Shown here piece after piece: positions 43,098 to 51,339 of a stretch of DNA of 64,000 nt. The position numbers and the translations under genes were made by a program. Under the pieces are notes generated by a model. The model was not told the origin of the DNA and did no database searches. It saw only the letters and a program-made list of their open reading frames with translations. The stretch is from NCBI GenBank assembly GCA_944323165.1, contig CALURK010000001.1:62001-126000 (forward strand). The letters are read 5' to 3'. The DNA comes from Candidatus Gastranaerophilales bacterium (GTDB taxonomy: Bacteria; Cyanobacteriota; Vampirovibrionia; Gastranaerophilales; Gastranaerophilaceae). Every line of letters begins with the position of its first letter. The stretch's first letter is position 1.

Positions 43098-44365
43098 ACT
43101 CATTAGGCACACCGTACGAAATAATACCAATATTTAGCAAGAGCTCTATAAATATAGCTTTTTCGTTTAATGATGAGTACAGCAAGTTTTTTAGTGTTAC
43201 TTTGCAATCTCTGATATGTAATTCTGATAGCAATAAAAACTATGATATTGTTGTGTTTTCTTCTGATATAAAAGAGCGTAGTATGAAAATGCTACTGCGC
43301 ATGATTCCTCAAAATTTTAGTTTGCGTTTTTACAGTTTAACAGATTTTATTCAAGAAAGTTTTAGGGATATAAAGTTTGAAGAAAAAGATTATTGGTCTG
43401 TTGAAATGTACTACAGGATTTTTATACCTATAATCATGCATAAATATGAGAAAGTTTTATACCTTGATTCTGATACATTAATCAATAACAATATTGATGA
43501 GCTCTTCAGTATATCTTTTGATAATAAAAAACTTTTAGCAGTATGCGATACTACTTCGCCTGAATTGTACTTAGATAAAAATAGATCTAGGTGTGAACAT
43601 ATAAAAAATGTTTTAGGGTTAAAAGACGAAACAAAGTATTTTAATTCCGGCATGCTTTTATTCAATATCTCATTAATTGATGTTAAAGAATACTCAAAAG
43701 ATATTTTAAGAGTTTTACATATTGATAAGCTACTTTATCCCGATCAAGATATGTTAAATGTTTTGTTTGAAAAAAGTGTTAAATTTATATCAAGCAAATG
43801 GAATTATGGCTCTAATGTGCTTGTTTGCAATAGAAATTACCTTAGAGAGATTCCTGAACAAGCAAAACAAGAATTTTTAGAAAGCCGCAAAAATCCCAAA
43901 ATAATTCATTTTATTTCACCTAAAAAACCTTGGAATTCTATAGGCGAAGAATTTTATGAAACTTTTTGGCTCTATGCTCGTAAGAGTCCTTTTTATGAAG
44001 AGATTTTGTTTGTAATGTATAAAAATGAAATTTTCGAATCAAGGTATGCTACAAATTTATACCTAATGCTACAAAATAACAAAAAAATAATATTTTGGGG
44101 AGCAAGCCTATATCTGGAAAATTTCTTAAAAAAATATGAAATTAACAAAAAATTTTATCCTCAAATTATTGGAATTATTGATACAAATTCAACAAGAAGA
44201 GGTAACTTTTTAGGTGATTATGAAATTTTTTCTCCTGATATATTAAAAGACTGTAAAGTTGATGAAGTTATATTAACTGTTATTAACTCTCTTAACGAAC
44301 GATACGAGGAAGTGAAAATTTATTTAGAAGAACAGGGGCTGGATATTAAGCTAACACGATTATGA
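43091..44365 (+). CDS. Family 8 glycosyltransferase with C-terminal WGxSLYL domain
   Basis: A 424-residue GT8 retaining transferase (galactosyl/glucosyl type in lipopolysaccharide or capsule assembly). Typical blocks: 'MYYRIFIPIIMHKYEKVLYLDSDTLINNNIDEL' with the DxD (DSD), 'YFNSGMLLFN', 'PDQDMLNVLF' and 'IIHFISPKKPW' near the end of the catalytic domain. The start is TTG 43091 with GAGGAGA 8-9 bases upstream, overlapping the GT2 stop. Residues 333-424 repeat the domain seen in the GT2. The non-ATG start and overlap suggest tight co-translation. Confidence 0.86.
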   Translation: MLNSLGTPYEIIPIFSKSSINIAFSFNDEYSKFFSVTLQSLICNSDSNKNYDIVVFSSDIKERSMKMLLRMIPQNFSLRFYSLTDFIQESFRDIKFEEKDYWSVEMYYRIFIPIIMHKYEKVLYLDSDTLINNNIDELFSISFDNKKLLAVCDTTSPELYLDKNRSRCEHIKNVLGLKDETKYFNSGMLLFNISLIDVKEYSKDILRVLHIDKLLYPDQDMLNVLFEKSVKFISSKWNYGSNVLVCNRNYLREIPEQAKQEFLESRKNPKIIHFISPKKPWNSIGEEFYETFWLYARKSPFYEEILFVMYKNEIFESRYATNLYLMLQNNKKIIFWGASLYLENFLKKYEINKKFYPQIIGIIDTNSTRRGNFLGDYEIFSPDILKDCKVDEVILTVINSLNERYEEVKIYLEEQGLDIKLTRL

Positions 44366-44375
44366 GGATTTTTAA

Positions 44376-46850
44376 ATGAAATTAACCCAAAATTGTACGG
44401 GCTGTATGGCTTGTTATAACAAGTGCCCAAACGGAGCGATTACGATTTCTTACAATGATGCCGGATTCTATACTCCACATATTGACCCGAATAAATGTAT
44501 CGATTGCTGTTTATGCACTTCTGTATGTCCTCAAGAGAAAGAAATATCAAAAAGGAAAGAAGCAACAACATGTTATGCGGTTATGGCTGATGATGACATT
44601 AGAGAACAGAGTGCTTCTGGTGGGGTTTTTGCAGCAATAGCAAAAGAATACTTTACAAATAATGGTTATGTCTGCGGAGCTGCTTTTTCGAAAGATTTTA
44701 AGCACGTCAATCATATAATTATAAATGATGAAAAAGATTTAATTCATTTGCAAAATTCAAAATATGTTCAAAGCAATATTGGTAATACTTTTTCTGAAAT
44801 AAGAATTTTGCTTGAAAACGGGAAAGAAGTTCTTTTTAGTGGAACTCCCTGTCAAGTTGCGGGGTTAAACAGTTATTTAGGTAAAAATTATAATAATTTA
44901 TTAACAATAGATCTTGTTTGCCATGGAATTCCGTCTCCACTTGTATGGGAAAAGTACATATCTGAAATTGCAGGAAACAAACAAATTAAAAAATTGAGTT
45001 TCAGAAATAAAGATAAAGAATGGGGAGCTCCATATGAGCTATTAGTGTTGTTTAAAAACAATTCTAAATTTAAGGAACAGTGCTCTTCTAACATATTTTA
45101 TAGAAGTTTTTTTGAACATCTTATTCTCAATGAACCTTGTTATAATTGTAAATATACCAATCTAAGTCGTCAGGGGGATATAACAATAGGTGATTTTTGG
45201 GGCATAAATAATTTTGATACAGATTTAGATGATGGCTTAGGAACATCGTTAGTAATTATCAATTCTGTAAAAGGTGAGAGAATAGTAAAAAAAAATTATG
45301 ATAATTTAAAAAAGATTAAAGAAATTCCTATTAACTATGCTATTAATTTTAATCCCAGATTAAAAACACCAAGTGAAAGAAATCTTAAGAATAATATTTT
45401 TTTAGCAAATTTAGATAAGAAAACAATTATTAAAAATATGAAGGAAAATTTGGTTCCAAAATATGAAGGAATTATTTGCAATTATTGGAATATTCCAAAT
45501 TTCGGTGCCACACTTTCTGCTTATGCTATTCAGCAATATTTTTTTAAACACGGAAAATATTATTATTTATTAAAAACAAAAGCATCACCTGCTTTTGTTG
45601 ATGAATTTGCAAAAAAATATTTAAAAACTACGCATATTGTAAAATCAAAATTACACTTATTAGAACTTAATAAAAGTACCAATAATTTTGTTATTGGTAC
45701 AGATCAGGTCTTGAGAGAAGATTTTGTTATTAAAGATTTAACAAAATCATTGTTAGGTTATACAAATTTTAATAAAAAAAGAGTAGTTTTTTCTGGAAGT
45801 TTTGGTAATGATAAATTGTTCATTCTTAATAATATAGAAAAATTATTATATTCAAAGTACATTAAAAGGTTTGATGCCATATCTACAAGAGAAATTTCTG
45901 GAAAAGATATTTGTAAGAATGAATTTGGCTTAAATGCCGAATATATAATTGACCCAGTTTTCTTGGTTAATAAAGAGATATGGGATAATATGGCTGCTAA
46001 TACAGGAGATAAATATAAAGGGAAAATTGTTACATATTTGTTTTACGTAAATTCAGAAACAAACAAAATGTTAAAATATCTAGAAAAAAAATATAACAAA
46101 AAGATTGTAGCATTAGAAAATGGAAAAATTTCACCTGAAGAATTTTTATCAGGTATTAAAAATGCAGACTATGTTGTTACAAATTCTTTTCACGGGATGT
46201 GCTTTTCATTAATTTTTAATAAAAAGGTGCTGTGTATAAAAAGTATCACATCTGGAAGATTTAATAGCCTAATTAAGCTTTTTAATATTACAAATTTATT
46301 TGTTAATAACTATAATGAAATTTATTCTAAAAATGATTTATTTTCTGAGTATGATAGAAATAATATAGAAAAAGTGATTAATCAAGAACGATTGAAAGCA
46401 GAAGAATGGTTTGATAAAGCTATAAATAATGGCAAACAAATTACTTTAAAAAATATTCTTGCTGAATTGGATTATAAAATGTTTTCATTATTCGAAAAAG
46501 CCTTAAGGTTTGTTATTAATAAATACATAAAATTTAAGTTTTTACTTCTTTGTTTTATGACTAAGAGAAAAGTTATTTTATGGGGAGCAAGTTTATATCT
46601 GGCTGATTTACTAAAGAAAAACCCTAAAATATCAGAGAATATATTAGGAATAATTGACAATAATTCTGCATGGCATTATAAAAGATTTCACGGCTGCATG
46701 GTCTATCCTCCGGAAAAACTGGCAGAACTTAAGCCGGAACTTGTTATTTCTACAGTAAAAAATAATCACGAAAAAGTATATAGAGAGATAAAGGACTACC
46801 TGACGGAATGTTATCCTGATATAAAACTTTTGCAAGATTTATTCAACTAA
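44376..46850 (+). CDS. FrhB-type ferredoxin/polysaccharide pyruvyltransferase fusion with WGxSLYL domain
   Basis: An 824-residue three-part fusion. Residues 1-55 hold two [4Fe-4S] motifs ('CTGCMACYNKCP', 'CIDCCLCTSVCP'). Residues about 65-345 are FrhB/F420-hydrogenase-beta-like ('SASGGVFAAIA', 'FSGTPCQVAGL', 'CHGIPSPLVWEKY', 'GDITIGDFWG'). Residues about 365-700 form a polysaccharide pyruvyltransferase-like domain ('NIPNFGATLSAYAIQ', 'VIGTDQVLR', 'DPVFL', 'TNSFHGMCFSL'). Residues 733-824 repeat the domain shared with the two upstream glycosyltransferases. FrhB-pyruvyltransferase fusions occur in capsule loci; the first part may supply electrons for sugar modification, but the reaction is not established. 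Confidence 0.85.
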   Translation: MKLTQNCTGCMACYNKCPNGAITISYNDAGFYTPHIDPNKCIDCCLCTSVCPQEKEISKRKEATTCYAVMADDDIREQSASGGVFAAIAKEYFTNNGYVCGAAFSKDFKHVNHIIINDEKDLIHLQNSKYVQSNIGNTFSEIRILLENGKEVLFSGTPCQVAGLNSYLGKNYNNLLTIDLVCHGIPSPLVWEKYISEIAGNKQIKKLSFRNKDKEWGAPYELLVLFKNNSKFKEQCSSNIFYRSFFEHLILNEPCYNCKYTNLSRQGDITIGDFWGINNFDTDLDDGLGTSLVIINSVKGERIVKKNYDNLKKIKEIPINYAINFNPRLKTPSERNLKNNIFLANLDKKTIIKNMKENLVPKYEGIICNYWNIPNFGATLSAYAIQQYFFKHGKYYYLLKTKASPAFVDEFAKKYLKTTHIVKSKLHLLELNKSTNNFVIGTDQVLREDFVIKDLTKSLLGYTNFNKKRVVFSGSFGNDKLFILNNIEKLLYSKYIKRFDAISTREISGKDICKNEFGLNAEYIIDPVFLVNKEIWDNMAANTGDKYKGKIVTYLFYVNSETNKMLKYLEKKYNKKIVALENGKISPEEFLSGIKNADYVVTNSFHGMCFSLIFNKKVLCIKSITSGRFNSLIKLFNITNLFVNNYNEIYSKNDLFSEYDRNNIEKVINQERLKAEEWFDKAINNGKQITLKNILAELDYKMFSLFEKALRFVINKYIKFKFLLLCFMTKRKVILWGASLYLADLLKKNPKISENILGIIDNNSAWHYKRFHGCMVYPPEKLAELKPELVISTVKNNHEKVYREIKDYLTECYPDIKLLQDLFN

Positions 46851-46865
46851 ATCAAGAGATTAAAC

Positions 46866-47345
46866 AAAGAGTTTTTGGAACTTTTGGGGATATACCTCTT
46901 ATTTGTTTACGAGTGATGCTAATCCAAAATATTCGGATTCTACTTTTAGAAATGTGTCTAAAATAGCTTTTTTATATAGTTATGATAGTGTAATAATGTT
47001 GAATATATTCCCAAGTTTATTAACGACAGGAATTTTTGAAATTGATAGTAAAATTCTTGATAAAATCTTAAAACTATAGAAAAAGTTATAAGCGCATTTG
47101 AAAAAAAGAACAATGAGGTAGATATACGATGTGCTTGGGGTAGTGGTGTTAAACGAAAAAACTACTCAGAATATTTCCAAAAACTTTGGAAAATTCTTAA
47201 TAAACATAACATAAAATACTTCAGAATTTTAGGAGATGAAAAATACCCTAGAAAACCAAATCGAATAAGAATAGAGAAAGTTTTAACAGAATTTGTGCTT
47301 CAAACATATCTTAATGATGACTTTCATTTGGAAAATAAAAGTTAA
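46866..47345 (+). pseudogene. DUF1643 remnant, truncated and frameshifted
   Basis: Two frames encode parts of one DUF1643-like protein. The first runs from about 46875 to a TAG near 47080 ('YSDSTFRNVSKIAFLYSYDSVIMLNIFPSL' content). The second starts about one base out of frame after it and ends at TAA 47345 ('IRCAWGSGVKRKNYSEYF', 'RILGDEKYPRKPNRIRIE'). No start codon or ribosome binding site precedes the first part. A one-base frameshift lies around 47075-47085. A decayed gene downstream of the glycan cassette. Confidence 0.65.
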
Positions 47346-47419
47346 AAACCTTTTTCAGATTAGTACATAAAATTTATCAAAATATTTAAATAAACGGAAG
47401 TGATATATTATAGCTAAAT

Positions 47420-48235
47420 CTAAAAATTTTGCATATCAAGGAGTTCTCCTACTGGTATTATAAAAGGTGACATATAATTACTGATATGTTCTATCCTGCT
47501 AAGCAAAAAATCAGAGTTATTGATATTTTTAATTTTTACCTTAAGATTGTTTAGAGATAAATTATTATCTACAATTTCATCTATCAAATTAAATTCATAC
47601 AATGGTAATTTAAAATCCTTTGATGAGTATTTATTAAATTTTTGTTCAACATCATACGGAAAATTTATACACATATCAGTGTCATTATTACTAAAAATTA
47701 CATTCTGGCATATTATATGTTGATTTGTTTTTATAATAAAAATAACATTTGTTCTTTTATTATTATTTTGAAGTAATTCTATACTTTTATAATACGGTGT
47801 ACTATTTTTAGTTGTTCCTATAGTTGCAAAGTCGTTTTTTCTAAAAATCTCAACAATGTTAGATTCTTTTATGCTAAGTAAGTATGGACGTTCAATCTCA
47901 TGCCACTTCTGAAAACTTATTTTAGATTCAGTTTTCATATAATATTTTTTTGAAGTAAAAACTATGCTACAACCTCTTGCTATAGTTTCGCGTATAATTT
48001 GGGGATTAAAATTAGAATTATATTTGTTATATACTTTTTGAGCAATATTCTTAAAAAAATCATCAGGAAATTTGTTCAACAATCTTTTAATCACATTATT
48101 AATATTAGAGTAGTTGCCTTTCAAGTTAATGAAACCATCAATTGTTATTATTTGATGATTTAATAATTGCTCTAAATTTTCATTAGATAACCCCAATATA
48201 TATCTATTTTCAAGTTTAAATTTATCTATATTCAC
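47420..48235 (-). CDS. Hypothetical protein of the element
   Basis: A 271-residue Asn/Lys/Ile-rich soluble protein that I cannot place. N-terminal residues 10-75 are helical ('LGLSNENLEQLLNHQIITIDGF...VIKRLLNKFPDDFFKNIAQKVYNKY'). The middle has a short beta-rich stretch ('NVIFIIKTNQHIICQNVIFSNN'). It is probably cotranscribed with the upstream gene (48241-48633), five bases away. Very AT-rich, like recently acquired DNA. Confidence 0.55.
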   Translation of the reverse strand: MNIDKFKLENRYILGLSNENLEQLLNHQIITIDGFINLKGNYSNINNVIKRLLNKFPDDFFKNIAQKVYNKYNSNFNPQIIRETIARGCSIVFTSKKYYMKTESKISFQKWHEIERPYLLSIKESNIVEIFRKNDFATIGTTKNSTPYYKSIELLQNNNKRTNVIFIIKTNQHIICQNVIFSNNDTDMCINFPYDVEQKFNKYSSKDFKLPLYEFNLIDEIVDNNLSLNNLKVKIKNINNSDFLLSRIEHISNYMSPFIIPVGELLDMQNF

Positions 48236-48240
48236 TGTTA

Positions 48241-48633
48241 CTAATAAACCTCATATACTATAAGTGTTTCTTCTCGCCAATCTTTTTCAGGATTTATTTC
48301 TGATAAAAATACTGCTAATGGTTTATTAAAACGTTTTTTGCTATCCACCATCTTTTTAAAATTTGTCCATGAAATTTTTACTTTTTCTACTTTGTATTTA
48401 TAACTACAAAATGCTTCTTGCTCATTACCTTCATCATCATACTCAACGGCTTCTTCCCAAACATAATCTTCTTCGTTTGGGAAACTATTTATTAGCTCTA
48501 AAGCTAAATTAAGTAGTTTATTCTTTTCCATCAAATCCATTTCGCTGCATGTTTTCTTGCAAACTGCACATTGATAGCGCTGTTTTCCTCTTACAGTACC
48601 ATTTTTTCTCCACTTATGTTGTTCACAAATCAA
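48241..48633 (-). CDS. Protein with IS1-type zinc ribbon and unknown C-terminal domain
   Basis: A 130-residue protein. Residues 1-35 ('CEQHKWRKNGTVRGKQRYQCAVCKKTC') carry an N-terminal Cys and His and a CxxC, the pattern of zinc ribbons heading IS1-type transposases. Instead of a transposase, an acidic helical region and a compact domain follow ('VWEEAVEYDDEGNEQEAFCSYKYKVEKVKISWTNFKKMVDSKKRF'). This suggests a DNA- or RNA-binding adaptor rather than a transposase. Operon with the downstream hypothetical gene. Confidence 0.55.
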   Translation of the reverse strand: MICEQHKWRKNGTVRGKQRYQCAVCKKTCSEMDLMEKNKLLNLALELINSFPNEEDYVWEEAVEYDDEGNEQEAFCSYKYKVEKVKISWTNFKKMVDSKKRFNKPLAVFLSEINPEKDWREETLIVYEVY

Positions 48634-48850
48634 TCCACTATCCCCCTATATCACTACATGTATTGAATTTAGAGTAGCTTAAAACTCTTCACTTGTCAAT
48701 AATATAGCGATTTTGTAAAGAAAATTATCAATTACTTAGATAAAACAGTGTAAAAAAATATAATAAACATATAGCACCTTGATAATTTAATAAGTATATC
48801 TTCTGTAATTTTGTCGAAGCTTACAGTTTACATAAAGGAGGTGGTGTAAT

Positions 48851-48865
48851 ATGACGGAGGTCTAG
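48851..48865 (+). CDS. Four-codon mini-ORF ahead of a small gene
   Basis: ATG ACG GAG GTC TAG, preceded by a strong AAGGAGGTGGTG Shine-Dalgarno (48835-48846). It contains GGAGGT (48857-48862), which serves as ribosome binding site for the next small gene (ATG 48868, three bases after the TAG). The layout looks like a coupling or leader device. Confidence 0.35.
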   Translation: MTEV

Positions 48866-48867
48866 AA

Positions 48868-48972
48868 ATGAATAAATCTAAAAGCTTAGAGTCGGTAAGT
48901 TTTACCGACTCAGAAAAAGAAGAGCTCAAACAATTACTCGAAATTATTTTACATAGCTTGAGCTCAACTTAA
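48868..48972 (+). CDS. Small protein of 34 residues with an internal hairpin
   Basis: A 34-residue acidic peptide, 'MNKSKSLESVSFTDSEKEEL...' ending LSST. Ribosome binding site GGAGGT at 48857-48862. Its codons 8-15 form a perfect ten-base-stem hairpin, GAGTCGGTAA/TTACCGACTC with a three-base loop (48889-48911). A GGGGAA/TTCCCC hairpin follows at 48974-48987. Function unknown; it may be a regulatory leader peptide of the 49084 gene. Confidence 0.45.
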   Translation: MNKSKSLESVSFTDSEKEELKQLLEIILHSLSST

Positions 48973-49083
48973 CGGGGAAAGTTCCCCTGCCAAAAGTCCT
49001 TAAAATACAGGCTCTTTTAGGGATAGTATAACACAAAACAAGATTTCTATCCTGTAATAGAAAATCTAAAAGGAGATTGTTTT

Positions 49084-49608
49084 ATGACAATGAATGTCAA
49101 AATAGAAAAACAATATAACAATGTGGTTAAAATCCACGCATTACCAATAGCAGAGGCTATTGAAAGCATTGATAAAGAAAACAGAGCTATGTTAGAAAAG
49201 TATAGTTTTGTTGATTTTGAAGGTGCTATCAAAAAATACAGTAAGGAATTAGAACCCTCTGAATGTTACGGCATATTACAGTTGTATCTATCAGCGGTCT
49301 TGCAGTCAGTTTCTGAACAAGACCTTAAAGATAAAACAGTTGTAATTATGACTCCAGATGAATTACACACGTGTACTAGTTATTTGCGTCAGCAAATGTT
49401 TCTATTCCAAAAGGGTATGAGCGTTTTCCAAATAGTCGTTAATAATGTGTACGAGTTATTAGTGCAATACTATGGAGAAGTCAAGCCGGAAGAAATAACT
49501 TGGCATCCAAATATTCTCGGAATAGTTGGCGTAGATTATATCGTTAAAGACGATAGCTATTTTGATTTTTGGACGGTTCAGAATTCTAAAGAACCTATTA
49601 CTGTATAG
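49084..49608 (+). CDS. Hypothetical protein preceding the ATPase
   Basis: A 174-residue acidic soluble protein of unknown function, with a mixed alpha/beta look. It ends in an aromatic stretch ('DDSYFDFWTVQNSKEP'). AAAAGGAGA gives a good ribosome binding site for ATG 49084. A 69-base gap, with a short hairpin-like CTCACTCC region (about 49625-49650), separates it from the ATPase gene; it probably belongs to the same replication/maintenance transcript. Confidence 0.6.
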   Translation: MTMNVKIEKQYNNVVKIHALPIAEAIESIDKENRAMLEKYSFVDFEGAIKKYSKELEPSECYGILQLYLSAVLQSVSEQDLKDKTVVIMTPDELHTCTSYLRQQMFLFQKGMSVFQIVVNNVYELLVQYYGEVKPEEITWHPNILGIVGVDYIVKDDSYFDFWTVQNSKEPITV

Positions 49609-49677
49609 TAATTGATAATATCTTTGGAGTGAGGAAACCTCACTCCTTTCTTTATGAGTTTATTACAAGGGAAAATC

Positions 49678-51339
49678 ATGGTTAAATATATAGAAAATAT
49701 AAACTACGCACTTCACTTATGTGATACAGAAGACGATGAATGGCAAGTTAAGATTGCAAATTACGGATTGAGTCCGCTTGTCGTAATAAATGAAATTTTA
49801 GCAACAAAGAATAAAGAAGAAACTACTCAAAAGTTACTCATACGCTTGTGCAAAGAATCAGAGCCAAATGTATCTTATTCAATTAAATTATGCGGAGAAG
49901 ATGAGATTGATATAAAATCATTCGTTAGAGCTGTGCACAGAAATATTATTGGTTTATGGGAAAACTTTAGTAAAACAACTTTTAATATTCTCCGGCATGA
50001 ACTTAGCTTCTGTGAAGTTAAAATTGATATTTATAAAAACATAGGATACCAGTATTCACTACCAGTATATGTATTAGGAGATAAGCTCTTTAATTTTGAA
50101 GTTAAGCAGCTTGAAAAATATTTATCTGTATTAGATAAATTACAATTAACTGAAATGGAAAAACTCCAAATTTTAGAGTTTAGCTCTCCTAAAATTAAGA
50201 TTTATGAGTCAGAAAATCCAAAACAAATTTTATTAGAATTTGTTGAAACAATGCTAAAATTTTTTAATGATTCAGCAGTTATTGTAGCAATTGGTGTTTG
50301 TTTAGGAATTCCGTTTTTTGATTTATTCACCCAATATGCTCAAGGTTTTCCGTATATTATGTTCTATGGTGACTCACAAGCAGGAAAAACAGTATTACTT
50401 CACTGTTTAGCATCTATTTTTGGAATCAATAATAATAAAGATATTACAAGTGGAACATCAACAATAAAAGTTATTAGAAGGAATTTATCAAGGTATAATT
50501 GTTTCCCTCTTTTTATTGATGAAATAGAACAGAAACGCATTGAAGAATATGAGGATTTAGGAAAAGATAGTTTTTCTGGAATTCCTCGTAAAGTATGTTC
50601 AAAAGATGGTGGAGAAATAGTAACGGATATAAATACAACGTTTTGTGCTACGACAAATTATTTTTTCGAAAATATGACTTTAGCGAATTTTTCAAGGTGT
50701 ATTCTTGTAAATATGCCTTTTGAGCGTTTTAACCTTGATAATTTTAAGTATTTTTCAAAAGTAGAACGAGAAAAATTATCAGCAATATTGCCTTTAATTT
50801 TATCATATCGAACAGAGGTTATTGAAAGATACAAGCAACATTTTGAAATAGCTAAAAAGTATTCTAACCGTAGTAGGCTTTGTAATAATCTTGCAATCGG
50901 AATGACTATATGGTCTGTAATTAATGATATTCTTGAGGTTGAAGTTGTTAATACTGATAACTTGGCAAAAGGGTATTTTGAGTATTTTCAGCGCTATGAA
51001 GATACTGAACTAAAATATTCAGATATTTTTCTTAGTACTGTGTATCGTTTATTTAATGAAGGGCAACTTTTATATGGTAGAGATTTTGTTATTACTAGAA
51101 ATCAAGTTTTGCGCATAAATCTAAGTAAATTTTGTGCTATTTTTAACAGTTTGAATAGTAAACAAAAACTCAACACAGCACAATTAAAGCTCAAAATTGG
51201 TAATGATAGGTGCTTCGATTTTAATGCCACAGATTTAAGACCAATTGGTAAGGCAATTAAAGTTAATATTGCGGACAATGAAACTCTTTTAGACATTAAA
51301 AATCGTGTTAGCGTAAACGTAGGAGGTGAGGATGAGTAA
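49678..51339 (+). CDS. DUF927/SF3-helicase-like P-loop ATPase
   Basis: A 553-residue ATPase. Walker A GDSQAGKT is at residues 231-238, Walker B 'LFIDEIE' at about 278-284 and a sensor-type 'CATTN' soon after. The layout resembles the replicative or primase-associated DUF927/VirE-type ATPases of integrative elements and plasmids. The N-terminal 220 residues are without motif; no primase catalytic motif was seen. The start is ATG 49678, behind AAGGGA, rather than the earlier ATG at 49654. It overlaps the first recombinase gene. Likely part of the element's replication or maintenance. Confidence 0.7.
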   Translation: MVKYIENINYALHLCDTEDDEWQVKIANYGLSPLVVINEILATKNKEETTQKLLIRLCKESEPNVSYSIKLCGEDEIDIKSFVRAVHRNIIGLWENFSKTTFNILRHELSFCEVKIDIYKNIGYQYSLPVYVLGDKLFNFEVKQLEKYLSVLDKLQLTEMEKLQILEFSSPKIKIYESENPKQILLEFVETMLKFFNDSAVIVAIGVCLGIPFFDLFTQYAQGFPYIMFYGDSQAGKTVLLHCLASIFGINNNKDITSGTSTIKVIRRNLSRYNCFPLFIDEIEQKRIEEYEDLGKDSFSGIPRKVCSKDGGEIVTDINTTFCATTNYFFENMTLANFSRCILVNMPFERFNLDNFKYFSKVEREKLSAILPLILSYRTEVIERYKQHFEIAKKYSNRSRLCNNLAIGMTIWSVINDILEVEVVNTDNLAKGYFEYFQRYEDTELKYSDIFLSTVYRLFNEGQLLYGRDFVITRNQVLRINLSKFCAIFNSLNSKQKLNTAQLKLKIGNDRCFDFNATDLRPIGKAIKVNIADNETLLDIKNRVSVNVGGEDE

